Source: Saprospiraceae bacterium (GTDB lineage Bacteria > Bacteroidota > Bacteroidia > Chitinophagales > Saprospiraceae). From it: a stretch of DNA of 64,000 bases. A program made the position numbers and the translations under genes. This document shows positions 19,399 to 29,631 of this stretch, piece after piece (the stretch's first letter is position 1; every line of letters begins with the position of its first letter). The notes under the pieces were generated by a model. That model was not told the origin of the DNA. It was given only the letters and a program-made list of their open reading frames with translations, and did no database searches. The DNA is taken from positions 1-64,000 of the forward strand of contig JAKVCV010000022.1 of the NCBI GenBank assembly GCA_022448945.1, written 5' to 3'.

Positions 19399-20232
19399 TT
19401 ATTTGTTTTCAGGAAAAAGATTATAACCTAAAGCTAATAATTCAGTTTTAGATTCATTATTAAAATAATCAATTAATTCAGGGTTCATTTCTTCAAGGTA
19501 ACTACCTGTTTTCCCTTTTCTTATAAACTTTTCTTCTTTATTCCATTTTTGATTGTCCCACCCAAATTTTTCCTCTTTTTTTTGCATATTATTAAATGAG
19601 TTTCCATTAATACTTCTCTGTATTGTATCATCTGTTCGGGCTATTCCAACAAAATCACAGAATTTCCTCATTTCTTCAAGTGGTTTCGAATGTAAATCTT
19701 CATATCTAATCCATAAAATTTCTGCATTATATTTATTCTCTTTCCATTGGCGTACATGTTCGTGCCATTTACATGGTATGATGCCTTTACCATCAATAAC
19801 CATTTCTCTTAAGGTAGTGTCTTTACCCTCTGCTTTAATCATATGGTAGTATGATACCAACGAATCTCTACCATCTCTTACAATATAAACCACTTTTTTG
19901 TATTCAGGTTGTGGTAGTAAATGTGATTTGAAGCACGTGAAATCTAGTATCCGTTTATAATGTTTTGAACCATGAATGTTTGGAATTAATATCTGTGTTA
20001 GTTTATCTGGCAAAAAATTGGTGTCAATTCCAAATAAAACACCTGATATAAGATTTTGAATCCATGTGTTTCCTGATTTTGGAAATCCAACAATAAAAAC
20101 ATCTTGAGGTTCTTTATATGAAATATGTTGGAACCCATTATTAAGGAGATATGAATTAACTATTTGTTGTTCTTTTTCTAAGGAATAGTTATTTGGTTGT
20201 ATTATTTTCTTTAATATTTGTTTTATCGTCAT
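19399..20232 (-). CDS. PAPS-dependent sulfotransferase
   Basis: FIVGFPKSGNTWIQNLISG (PAPS 5'-phosphosulfate loop); VVYIVRDGRDSLVSYYH (3'-phosphate site). Confidence 0.88.
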   Translation of the reverse strand: MTIKQILKKIIQPNNYSLEKEQQIVNSYLLNNGFQHISYKEPQDVFIVGFPKSGNTWIQNLISGVLFGIDTNFLPDKLTQILIPNIHGSKHYKRILDFTCFKSHLLPQPEYKKVVYIVRDGRDSLVSYYHMIKAEGKDTTLREMVIDGKGIIPCKWHEHVRQWKENKYNAEILWIRYEDLHSKPLEEMRKFCDFVGIARTDDTIQRSINGNSFNNMQKKEEKFGWDNQKWNKEEKFIRKGKTGSYLEEMNPELIDYFNNESKTELLALGYNLFPENK

Positions 20233-20238
20233 AATGTT

Positions 20239-21483
20239 TTACTTAGTTATTATTTCCCAATTAAGAACAGGAGCAATATATCCAGGCAATACACTATCTC
20301 TCATAGTACCTGATGAAGTTAATTTTTCAGTTGTAAATTTAAGGTAAATTTGTTCTGGTAAAAGTTCTTTGTAGCCCGGGCTGCCTGCTTGAAGCCATAT
20401 TTTATATACCCCTTCATTCAGTAAATCTTTTGAAAATTTAGTAATACAAGTATAATAGCCTTTATTTTTTGAATGTGGCTCTTTGCTATGACTACTACCT
20501 GCAAATAATATCTGATCATCACCAGTTAATACCCTCACATTTAATCGCATATTAACAACTTTTTCAGTTAGATAATAATCTATTTCTAGTGTAATTTCTT
20601 CACTAGTAGAGAAAGTGCCTTTTATATTACCTAACTCATCTTTTAAACGTATTCCTAATAATTTTAATTCTTCTTTTCCAACTGCATTTTCCATCGTGAA
20701 ATTAACTTGTCCCATTTCTGACATATTTTCATTTGCCATTCCAAGATAGATATTTACTCCCGTTTCGACATCACCCTGAAAAGCTACTTTACCACCATTT
20801 AGTACTATTACCGTTTCACATAGTGTTCTTACAGCTCCCATATTATGACTTACAAAAAGTACAGTACGACCACCTTTCGCAACTTCATTCATTTTTCCAA
20901 GACATTTTTTTTGAAATTCTACATCACCTACTGAAAGTACTTCGTCAATTACTAATATTTCCGGTTCTAAATGTGCAGCAACAGCAAATGCTAGTCGCAC
21001 ATACATTCCTGAAGAATATCGTTTGACTGGAGTGTCTAGAAATTTTTCAACACCTGAAAAATTAACTATTTCATTAAATTTAGAGCGTATTTCAGAGCGG
21101 GTCATTCCCAAAATTGATCCATTGAGAAATATGTTTTCTCGACCTGTTAATTCAGGGTGGAAGCCTGTACCTACTTCTAAAAGTGATGCTACACGCCCAT
21201 TGAGAACAATTCGGCCATTCGTAGGTTCGGTAATTTTTGAAATTACTTTCAGCAAAGTACTCTTACCTGCACCATTACGTCCTATTATACCAATCACATC
21301 TCCTTTGTTAACATCAAAAGAAATATCTTTTAATGCCCAAAATTCGTCTTTACTAGATTTTGATCTTTTTTTATTCGATAAAGAGATAGCATTGGTGAAC
21401 GTTTCCCTAAAAGAACCACTAGCAACCATACCAATCTCATATTTTTTACTAATATTTTGTACACTTATAATCTTGTTGTCCAT
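20239..21483 (-). CDS. wzt: Polysaccharide ABC transporter ATP-binding protein (Wzt type, with C-terminal Wzt-like domain)
   Basis: Walker A GIIGRNGAGKST, signature VKRYSSGMYVRLAFAVAAHL, Walker B ILVIDEVLSVGD; about 150-aa C-terminal beta-rich extension. Confidence 0.9.
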   Translation of the reverse strand: MDNKIISVQNISKKYEIGMVASGSFRETFTNAISLSNKKRSKSSKDEFWALKDISFDVNKGDVIGIIGRNGAGKSTLLKVISKITEPTNGRIVLNGRVASLLEVGTGFHPELTGRENIFLNGSILGMTRSEIRSKFNEIVNFSGVEKFLDTPVKRYSSGMYVRLAFAVAAHLEPEILVIDEVLSVGDVEFQKKCLGKMNEVAKGGRTVLFVSHNMGAVRTLCETVIVLNGGKVAFQGDVETGVNIYLGMANENMSEMGQVNFTMENAVGKEELKLLGIRLKDELGNIKGTFSTSEEITLEIDYYLTEKVVNMRLNVRVLTGDDQILFAGSSHSKEPHSKNKGYYTCITKFSKDLLNEGVYKIWLQAGSPGYKELLPEQIYLKFTTEKLTSSGTMRDSVLPGYIAPVLNWEIITK

Positions 21484-21486
21484 ATT

Positions 21487-22314
21487 CTATAAAATATCTG
21501 CCATTACACGTTCAACTCGTTTAAAATACATTAGCCCAAAAACCAAAAAGAGAAAAATAACAAAAAAAGAAATATATGCATAATAATGTAAAGGAGCTCC
21601 TCCAATAATACACCATCTCATTCCTTCTACTACACCTGCCATTGGATTCATATAAAAAAGTAGCTGATATTTTTCAGGAACAGCACTTGCAGGGTAAGCA
21701 ATAGGCGTAGCATACATTCCGATTCTTAGTAACATAGGAGTTATGTGTTGAAAATCCCTGAACCTTATTGTTAGAGCACTCATCCATATTCCTGCAGATA
21801 ATCCTGAAACAACAGCGATAATAAAAAATAAAGGAAAGTAAATAATATTTTCACTAGGGGGAAACTGATATATAATCATGCAAATAATCATAATAATGAT
21901 TACGACTGCAAAATCAATGAAAGCAGTAATAGCTTTAGACATTGGAATGATTAATCGTGGGAAATATATTTTTTTAACCATGTTTTGAGCACCAATAATT
22001 GATCCTCCAGCCTGTGCTAAAACTTCAGAGAAATATTGCCACCCACAAAGTCCAGTGATTGTATATATAATATGTGGTACAACTACACCATCTGTGCCTT
22101 CGACCTTAACATTTGCAACAGTTCCAAACACAAAAGAAAGAATTAACAATGTAAAAAGGGGATTTACAATTGCCCAAGCAAAACCTATGGCTGTTTGTGC
22201 ATATTTAACACGTATATCACGATAGGTAAGTGTCCATAATAACTCACGGTATTGCCAAATTTCTTTGAGATTTAGATTTATACCATTTGATGGTTCAATT
22301 ATTGTCTTATACAT
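21487..22314 (-). CDS. wzm: Polysaccharide ABC transporter permease (Wzm type)
   Basis: ABC-2 permease: ELLWTLTYRDIRVKYAQTAIGFAWAIVNPLFTLLILSFVFG; PMAGVVEGMRW. Confidence 0.9.
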   Translation of the reverse strand: MYKTIIEPSNGINLNLKEIWQYRELLWTLTYRDIRVKYAQTAIGFAWAIVNPLFTLLILSFVFGTVANVKVEGTDGVVVPHIIYTITGLCGWQYFSEVLAQAGGSIIGAQNMVKKIYFPRLIIPMSKAITAFIDFAVVIIIMIICMIIYQFPPSENIIYFPLFFIIAVVSGLSAGIWMSALTIRFRDFQHITPMLLRIGMYATPIAYPASAVPEKYQLLFYMNPMAGVVEGMRWCIIGGAPLHYYAYISFFVIFLFLVFGLMYFKRVERVMADIL

Positions 22315-22590
22315 TCATCTCTAGTTAATCATACCAGTAAAAACTATTAAAGGTTGTAAATGTAATTCTTTTATTTTTTTAATGACACTTTAAAATCTTA
22401 AAGGTAATATTTAATTATAAAACTACTTTATTTGTAATAAACAATCTGATCTTTAATATAAAAGATCGAATCGTTCCACTATTTGAGGTCTAATATTAAA
22501 TAAAAACTCTACAACATAGTAATTATTCATTCAAAATATGGTAGTTTTACACACTATTGGTTTATTCTTTAACACTAATAGAAACTTATA

Positions 22591-24189
22591 ATGGCTAAGT
22601 ATATTTTTGTAACAGGTGGTGTGACATCTTCGCTAGGTAAAGGTATAATTGCAGCTTCTGTGGCTAAGTTGCTTCAAGCACGTGGATTTTCTGTGACAAT
22701 TCAGAAATTTGACCCCTACATTAATGTTGATCCAGGCACATTAAATCCTTATGAACATGGTGAATGTTATGTTACTGACGATGGTGCAGAGACGGATCTT
22801 GATTTGGGGCACTATGAGAGGTTTTTAAATATCCCAACTTCACAAGCTAATAATGTAACTACAGGCAGAATTTACCAAACAGTCATTAACAAGGAACGTG
22901 AAGGTGCCTACCTTGGTAAGACTGTACAGATTATTCCACATATTACCGATGAAATAAAGCGCCGAATGTTGTTGATAGCCAATACAGGTGATTATGATAT
23001 TGTTATTACAGAAATAGGAGGGACAGTTGGAGATATAGAATCTTTACCTTATATAGAAAGTATTCGTCAATTGCGCTGGGAGTTAGGTTCTCAAAATTGT
23101 TTGACGATTCATTTGACTCTAGTGCCATATTTGAGTGCTGCTCGTGAATTAAAAACAAAGCCGACGCAACATTCAGTAAAAGAGTTATTGAGTGCAGGGA
23201 TACAGCCTGATATTCTTGTATGCCGTGCTGAGCACCCTCTTACTCAAAGTATTAGAAAAAAATTGTCTTTGTTTTGTAATTTGGCTCCAACTGCTGTCAT
23301 TCAAGCTCTTGATGCTGCAAGTATATATGATGTGCCAATGTTGATGCTTAAAGAAAAACTTGATCTTACAGTAATCTCAATGTTGAACTTAACGACTAAA
23401 GTTACTCCAGATTTATCAAAATGGAAATCGTTTTTGGAGTTCATGAAAAATCCAGTAAATGAAATTAAAATTGGATTGGTTGGTAAATATATAGAACTGC
23501 AGGATGCATATAAGTCTATTTTAGAAGCTTTTGTACATGCAGGAGTAGCCAATAAGTGTAAGGTTAATGTTGTTAATATTTCTTCAGAAGAAATTACAGG
23601 CAAAAATGTGAATAAAAAATTAAAGGAATTAAATGGTATTTTGGTTGCTCCAGGCTTTGGAGAACGTGGAATAGAGGGTAAAATTCAAGCTATTAAATAT
23701 TCAAGAGAAAATAACTTGCCATTTTTTGGAATTTGTCTCGGTATGCAATGTGCTGTAGTTGAATTTGCTAGGAATGTTTTGAAATTAAAAGATGCTGCTT
23801 CTACCGAAATGATAGAAGAAACTGAACATCCTGTTATTGATCTAATGGAAGAACAAAAAGGTATAAATAAAAAAGGTGGAACAATGCGCCTAGGAGCTTA
23901 TCCTTGTAATTTGCAGAAAGGATCTAAAATTGCAAAAATATATGGTAAAGAAGACATTTATGAAAGGCATAGGCATCGTTATGAATTCAATAATGAATAT
24001 CTTGAACATTTTAAAGATGCAGGTCTTTCCACTGCAGGGATTAATCCGGAATCAAATCTTGTTGAAACGATAGAAATCTTTGACCACAAATGGTTTGTTG
24101 CGGTGCAATTTCATCCTGAATATAAAAGCACGGTAGAAAACCCGCACCCTCTTTTTGTTGATTTTGTTTCAACTTGTTTGAATGGTTAA
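22591..24189 (+). CDS. pyrG: CTP synthase
   Basis: [33 protein letters not shown]; glutamine amidotransferase [25 protein letters not shown]. Confidence 0.98.
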   Translation: MAKYIFVTGGVTSSLGKGIIAASVAKLLQARGFSVTIQKFDPYINVDPGTLNPYEHGECYVTDDGAETDLDLGHYERFLNIPTSQANNVTTGRIYQTVINKEREGAYLGKTVQIIPHITDEIKRRMLLIANTGDYDIVITEIGGTVGDIESLPYIESIRQLRWELGSQNCLTIHLTLVPYLSAARELKTKPTQHSVKELLSAGIQPDILVCRAEHPLTQSIRKKLSLFCNLAPTAVIQALDAASIYDVPMLMLKEKLDLTVISMLNLTTKVTPDLSKWKSFLEFMKNPVNEIKIGLVGKYIELQDAYKSILEAFVHAGVANKCKVNVVNISSEEITGKNVNKKLKELNGILVAPGFGERGIEGKIQAIKYSRENNLPFFGICLGMQCAVVEFARNVLKLKDAASTEMIEETEHPVIDLMEEQKGINKKGGTMRLGAYPCNLQKGSKIAKIYGKEDIYERHRHRYEFNNEYLEHFKDAGLSTAGINPESNLVETIEIFDHKWFVAVQFHPEYKSTVENPHPLFVDFVSTCLNG

Positions 24190-24265
24190 ACATCTGAATT
24201 AGTATTATTAATTCTCTATTCTATTCAATGATTACTTATGTAATTTCTATCGTCAAAGGCCGGTT

Positions 24266-25345
24266 ATGAAAAAAATATTGTTCATGGGACTACACCGTCC
24301 TGACCGTTCACCATCACAACGTTATCGATTTGAGCAGTTTCAGCCTTATTTGGAACAGCATGGATTTATTATAGATTATTTTTATATAATACGGGAGCAA
24401 GATGATATAAAGTTTTATAGTTCAGGGAATTATTTTACCAAAATGATTATTCTTTTTCGTAGTATTTTTAAGTTGGTGATTAAATCTTTTTCTGCCCATA
24501 AATTTGATTTAATTTTTGTTCAAAGGGAGGCATTTATGTTGGGTACTGTTTTTTTTGAGCGTCTTTTTTCTAGGAAAACGAGAATGATATATGACTTTGA
24601 TGATTCTATTTGGTTACAAGTAGTATCTGAAGGTAATAAAAGTCTCAGTTTTTTGAAAGATGCAAATAAAACATCTAAACTTATTGGAATGGCAGATGTT
24701 GTGTTTGCAGGAAATTCATTTTTGAACAATTATGCGTTAAAATATAATTCTAATTCAAAACTAGTTCCTACAGTTGTAGATACTGATAATTATTCACCCA
24801 AAACGATAGCATCTATAGATAGAGTTTGTATTGGTTGGAGTGGGAGTTTTTCAACAATCCCATATTTTGAACAGGTATTAACGGCTTTAAAAAAAATAAA
24901 AGAAAAGTATGGCGATAAAATATATTTTAAAGTTATCAGTGATAAGTACTATTTTAATGAGGAACTAGATATATATAGTGTAATATGGTCCAGTGCGATA
25001 GAAGTTGAAGAACTTTCTGAAATTGATATAGGCATAATGCCCTTACCTGATGATGAATGGACCAAAGGCAAATGTGCTTTAAAAGCGTTATTGTATATGT
25101 CTATGGGACAAGCTGCTGTTCTTTCACCTGTAGGTGTAAATGAAGGTTTAATCGAGGATGGCGTAAATGGTTTTCTAGCTAGAACAAATGAAGAATGGGT
25201 AGATAAGTTATCATTATTGATTGATAATACTTCACTAAGGGCGACAATGGGAGATAAGGCTAGAAAAATGGTTGTAGACCAATATTCTGTACTAGCTCAT
25301 AAAGATGTATTTGTTAGGTATATTTCTGATGAAATTTTAAAATAA
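24266..25345 (+). CDS. Glycosyltransferase (GT4-like)
   Basis: GLHRPDRSPSQRYRFEQFQPYL; GWSGSFSTIPYFEQV; IGIMPLPDDEWTKGKCALKALLYMSMGQAAVLSPVGVNEG. Confidence 0.85.
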   Translation: MKKILFMGLHRPDRSPSQRYRFEQFQPYLEQHGFIIDYFYIIREQDDIKFYSSGNYFTKMIILFRSIFKLVIKSFSAHKFDLIFVQREAFMLGTVFFERLFSRKTRMIYDFDDSIWLQVVSEGNKSLSFLKDANKTSKLIGMADVVFAGNSFLNNYALKYNSNSKLVPTVVDTDNYSPKTIASIDRVCIGWSGSFSTIPYFEQVLTALKKIKEKYGDKIYFKVISDKYYFNEELDIYSVIWSSAIEVEELSEIDIGIMPLPDDEWTKGKCALKALLYMSMGQAAVLSPVGVNEGLIEDGVNGFLARTNEEWVDKLSLLIDNTSLRATMGDKARKMVVDQYSVLAHKDVFVRYISDEILK

Positions 25346-25399
25346 AATATTTTGTTATACTATTTTAGAACTTGTCTTTTTCTGTTTGGCTTAAAGGTA

Positions 25400-26623
25400 C
25401 TATTCAATAGAATAAATTTTCTTATATACTGATTCTGCCCGCTCCATACTTCTGTTATAAATCCCAAATTCTGTTATTCCTTTTTTTAATTCAAGAATAT
25501 TTTCTTTTTTAATAAATGTGTCTAACCAATTTAGTGCATTATTATATTCTTTTTCTGTTAAATCTTTTAGCACATAACCTATATTTTTTGATTTAATAAT
25601 ATCTGAATCATCTGAAATGCCTTTTGTTATTATAACAGGAAGCCCCAGCACCCAATATTCTCCATTTTTTATAGGCGAACAGTATCTTTTTGATGGAGTA
25701 GGTTTTACTGGTGTTAAAGCAAAGTCTGCAAGACCCATATAGTAAGCTAGTTCTTCTGCAGATACAAACTCTTTTGTTATAACATTTCCAGGGATTCCTC
25801 TTTCGGCTGCCTTCTTATTAAGATATTTTTCATCTATGCCTCCAAGAATGATCATATGAAAAGTATCTTTCCATTTATTATAAGCTACTTTAATAATGTC
25901 AAATATTTCATCTTCTAAATACAATCCTCCGAATTTTCCAGCATATAATCCAATAATTTTATTTTTAAGTTTTAATTTATTAATGTAGGCAGCGTTTTTA
26001 ATATAATCTGGATTTTTAAACTTGTTTACATCAATACAGGAAGGTTTAATATAGAAATTTTGTATCTGAATGCCATATTTTTTTTTGGCATATTGATACA
26101 TTTCTTCCGTAAGTGAAATGACAAAATCAGCCTTTTTTGTTTGTTGCTTTTCTAGGAAAAATAGTAATTTAAATGCTAATCCATTTGGTTTCCATTGTCC
26201 CGATTCCACCATTGATTCTGCATGAGGTTCATAACTGTCCAATACCAGTATAACGTTAGAAAATAATTTTAATAGATACCCAATTGCTCCAGCAGGAGAG
26301 CAGAAAGCGTGAATATGTGTAATTTTTTCTTTTTTAATTATCCGTATAAGCTTCCAGATTAAAAAGACCATTTTTAAGATAGCTTTTATCCCGAATCGAC
26401 TATAATTAAATGCTAATAATTGGGTTTTGAATTTTGATAATTTTTTATTTGCGTTTTCGATGTCGGTAGAAGACATTGATTGATGCTTTTTGTTTAAAGT
26501 AAACAAAAACATATTCATCTTTGGATTTACCTGATGCAAGGATTGAATATATGGAATGGTAAAATTGGAGATCAATGTTTCTTTGTACCCCCAATATGTG
26601 AGTATCAATACTTTTTTAGTCAT
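25400..26623 (-). CDS. Glycosyltransferase (GT4-like)
   Basis: IIGLYAGKFGGLYLEDE; LADFALTPVKPTPSKRYCSPIKNGEYWVLGLPVIIT; overlaps the next gene at 26616-26623. Confidence 0.8.
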   Translation of the reverse strand: MTKKVLILTYWGYKETLISNFTIPYIQSLHQVNPKMNMFLFTLNKKHQSMSSTDIENANKKLSKFKTQLLAFNYSRFGIKAILKMVFLIWKLIRIIKKEKITHIHAFCSPAGAIGYLLKLFSNVILVLDSYEPHAESMVESGQWKPNGLAFKLLFFLEKQQTKKADFVISLTEEMYQYAKKKYGIQIQNFYIKPSCIDVNKFKNPDYIKNAAYINKLKLKNKIIGLYAGKFGGLYLEDEIFDIIKVAYNKWKDTFHMIILGGIDEKYLNKKAAERGIPGNVITKEFVSAEELAYYMGLADFALTPVKPTPSKRYCSPIKNGEYWVLGLPVIITKGISDDSDIIKSKNIGYVLKDLTEKEYNNALNWLDTFIKKENILELKKGITEFGIYNRSMERAESVYKKIYSIE

Positions 26624-27707
26624 GGATCTGACGTTTTTTTTCCATCAGTTTTTGAGTTTTATTATATTCTTCCCATACACCGATGTCCATCCATGATTTT
26701 TCACTTACAGGGAAAACACCTACCTTACCTTTATTCTTAATTACTTTTTCCATTAAGTGTGTAATGTGAAAGAGTTTGTCATTAGGAATTAATTCTAAAA
26801 CTTCAGGTTCTAGAATGTAAAAGCCAGTATTTACCAAAAAATTAAAATTTGGTTTTTCATTTAATGATATTAACACACCATTTTCTACAGTTTCAAAAGT
26901 GCCATATGGTATTGCATAGTTTTTGATTGCACCAACTGCAGTTATCAGGTTTTCGTTTTCTTTGTGGTAATTCATGATTTGTGTGTAATCATCATCGATT
27001 AGAATATCACAATTGGAAACAAAAAATGTTGTTTTTATTTTATCTTTCAACATAGATAAACTGCCAGCTGTACCCAGGGGTTTTTTTTCATGTACAAATC
27101 CAATGTTATAGGGGTGATCAATATCTTCAAAATATTGTTGAATCATATTAGCTTTGTAATTTACTGTAAAGAAGAAATCTGATACACCATGTCGGCAAAA
27201 ATTATCGATAATAACTTCAGCGATTGGTTTACTGCCAAGTGGCACAAGTGGTTTAGGGATAATATTTGTTATTGGGCGCAACCTAGTTCCTTCACCACCT
27301 GCCATTATAACAACAGGACAGCCATTTAATTTATTATCTTTTTGTTTGAGGTAATTTTCATCAAATAAATCTTCCCAAAAAATGATATTGTTAACAAGTT
27401 GGGTTTTAGTGTCTATTACAGGCATATATTCCATCCTAAAACGAAGCATAATATTTTTGATGTCATTATAGTTGTCATCAGTAGTAGCCGTTTTTGCATC
27501 TTTCCTTAAAATATTAAAAATATCGGTTGATAGATCAATGTTTTTGAGAATTGCTCTTTGAATGTCACCAATACTAACTACACTAATAAATTTGTTTTCT
27601 TCATCGACAACTATTAATAATTTACGCATTAATTTGTCCATTTGCTGAATAGATTTCAACACGGTTTCATTTTTGTTTATTATTAAGTCTTTTAATGAAT
27701 GTTTCAT
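26616..27707 (-). CDS. Nucleotidyltransferase with N-terminal CBS-domain pair (PtmE-like sugar-1-phosphate nucleotidyltransferase)
   Basis: CBS-like LLIVVDEENKFISVVSIGDIQRAIL and YMPVIDTKTQLVN; PVVIMAGGEGTRLRPITNIIPKPLVPLGSKPI. Confidence 0.87.
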   Translation of the reverse strand: MKHSLKDLIINKNETVLKSIQQMDKLMRKLLIVVDEENKFISVVSIGDIQRAILKNIDLSTDIFNILRKDAKTATTDDNYNDIKNIMLRFRMEYMPVIDTKTQLVNNIIFWEDLFDENYLKQKDNKLNGCPVVIMAGGEGTRLRPITNIIPKPLVPLGSKPIAEVIIDNFCRHGVSDFFFTVNYKANMIQQYFEDIDHPYNIGFVHEKKPLGTAGSLSMLKDKIKTTFFVSNCDILIDDDYTQIMNYHKENENLITAVGAIKNYAIPYGTFETVENGVLISLNEKPNFNFLVNTGFYILEPEVLELIPNDKLFHITHLMEKVIKNKGKVGVFPVSEKSWMDIGVWEEYNKTQKLMEKKRQIHD

Positions 27708-27770
27708 AATTGATCTGCTATATTGGAGATGACATTGTTTTGGTCAAAAGTCTAATTATTTTTAATATTA

Positions 27771-28607
27771 TTATTTCATTTCAGATATTATTTTTTCTAT
27801 GCCTGTTTCAATTTTTACCTGAGGTTTCCAGTCTAGTACTTTTTTTGCTAAGCTAATATCAGCTTTGGTGTCCATGATTTCATTTAAGCGAATTGTTCCA
27901 TCTGAAACGATTTCTTTATGAATGCTACAGATATTCATTATCATTTCTGCTATTTCTTTTACATTATATGAGTCTCCACTAGCAATATTAATTGATTCAG
28001 AATTAGGTCTTTTTATACTTTTTAATATAGCAGAAATTAAGTCATCAATGTGAATATAATCTCTTTTTGGGGTTAGTGATCGCAGATGAATTTTCTTTTT
28101 GTTTTTGTCCAAAACCTGTTCACAAATTAAAGGAATAAGAAATTTTTTTGATAATCCTGAACCATATAAATTAAAGGGTCGAAGGATACAGATTTCGAGA
28201 TCAAAATTTTCACGATAAAAATTACATATTTCCTCAGCCATAATTTTACTTTGCATGTATGGGTTGGAGGGAATTAGTTCATGTTCTTCGTCTATTGGCA
28301 AATATTGGGGGTTGCCATATACATAAGATGAAATATATGTGAGGGGTATGTTTGCTTTACGAACAGCTTCTAAAACGTGGGCAGTCCCCACTGTATTGGT
28401 CTGATAAAACAGATTGGGCTGCTCCCAACTTTGTGGTACAAAAGTCAGAGCAGCAAGATGTATTACATGTTTACAGTCTTCAAAAGAAGGTATATGGTGG
28501 TTTAGGTTACAATCGGAGATTAAGAGATCATAGCCTTCGTTCTTAAGCCTTTTTACAAGATGGGTTCCAACAAACCCATCTGCTCCTGTTAACCCTATTT
28601 TATCCAT
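27771..28607 (-). CDS. NAD-dependent epimerase/dehydratase (extended SDR)
   Basis: GLTGADGFVGTHLVKRL; YISSYVYG...NPYMQSKIMAEEI; RPFNLYG. Confidence 0.85.
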   Translation of the reverse strand: MDKIGLTGADGFVGTHLVKRLKNEGYDLLISDCNLNHHIPSFEDCKHVIHLAALTFVPQSWEQPNLFYQTNTVGTAHVLEAVRKANIPLTYISSYVYGNPQYLPIDEEHELIPSNPYMQSKIMAEEICNFYRENFDLEICILRPFNLYGSGLSKKFLIPLICEQVLDKNKKKIHLRSLTPKRDYIHIDDLISAILKSIKRPNSESINIASGDSYNVKEIAEMIMNICSIHKEIVSDGTIRLNEIMDTKADISLAKKVLDWKPQVKIETGIEKIISEMK

Positions 28608-28644
28608 AAAACATTTATATTATTGTCAGAATTTAATTTTAGTA

Positions 28645-29631
28645 CTATAGGTTATAAATGTCTGCTTTATATAATTTTAGGTTTTCTTTATTGTCAAACC
28701 ATTCAATAGTGGCTTTAATGCCATCTGCTAATGAATGCTCGGGTACCCATCCGGTATATTCCTTGAGTTTCTTTTGTGAGCCATAGAGTCTGTAGACCTC
28801 TGAATTTGCAGGGCGCATTCGTTGTGTGTCCTGTACTATTCGGGCTTTTGGATTTATTTGTCCTATTATTGTTTCTGCTAATACCTGAATTGAGATCTCA
28901 TCTTCTGTAGCTATATTACAATCTTGACCTATCAATTCCTTGCATTTGGCAATTTCAAGAAAACCACGGACAGTATCTTCTACATATACTAGGTCACGTG
29001 TAGGTTTTAAATCACCTAACTTGATTTCTTCAAAATTATTCAGCAGCTGACTGATTATTGTAGGAATTATAGCACGCGCACTTTGTCTTGGTCCGTATGT
29101 GTTAAAAGGACGGACAATAGTTAATGGTAGTTCAAAAGACCTGTAAAAAGATTCAGCAATAGAATCCGCTCCGATTTTAGAAGCGGAATATGGCGATTGA
29201 GGTTGTCGGGGATGATTTTCATCTATAGGGATATATTGAGCAGTTCCATAAACTTCTGAAGTAGAAGTTACTATCACCCGTTCAACACAAAGGTCTTTTG
29301 CAGCTTGAACGATATTTAATGTCCCTTTTACATTTGTATTGATATAGGTATCTGGTGAATGATAAGAATAAGGAATTGCGATTAATGCTGCTAGATGGAA
29401 CACTGTATCGATATCTTTCATTGCAGTACGTACTCCATTAGGGTCCTGGACATCTCCCATGAATATGTCGATCTTGTCTAATATATATTTAGGTAAACTA
29501 TCGAGCCAACCCCATGAATTAAATGAATTGTAATAGCAAAATGCTCGTACTTGATATCCTTCCCTTACCAGCAATTCTGTTAAATGAGATCCGATAAATC
29601 CATCTGCCCCTGTTACTAATATTTTTTTCAT
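28645..29631 (-). CDS. LegB-like NAD-dependent sugar-nucleotide 4,6-dehydratase
   Basis: VTGADGFIGSHLTELLVREGYQVRAFCYYNSFNSWGWLD; STSEVYGTAQYIPIDENHPRQPQSPYSASKIGAD; RPFNTYGPRQSARAIIPTI. Confidence 0.85.
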   Translation of the reverse strand: MKKILVTGADGFIGSHLTELLVREGYQVRAFCYYNSFNSWGWLDSLPKYILDKIDIFMGDVQDPNGVRTAMKDIDTVFHLAALIAIPYSYHSPDTYINTNVKGTLNIVQAAKDLCVERVIVTSTSEVYGTAQYIPIDENHPRQPQSPYSASKIGADSIAESFYRSFELPLTIVRPFNTYGPRQSARAIIPTIISQLLNNFEEIKLGDLKPTRDLVYVEDTVRGFLEIAKCKELIGQDCNIATEDEISIQVLAETIIGQINPKARIVQDTQRMRPANSEVYRLYGSQKKLKEYTGWVPEHSLADGIKATIEWFDNKENLKLYKADIYNL

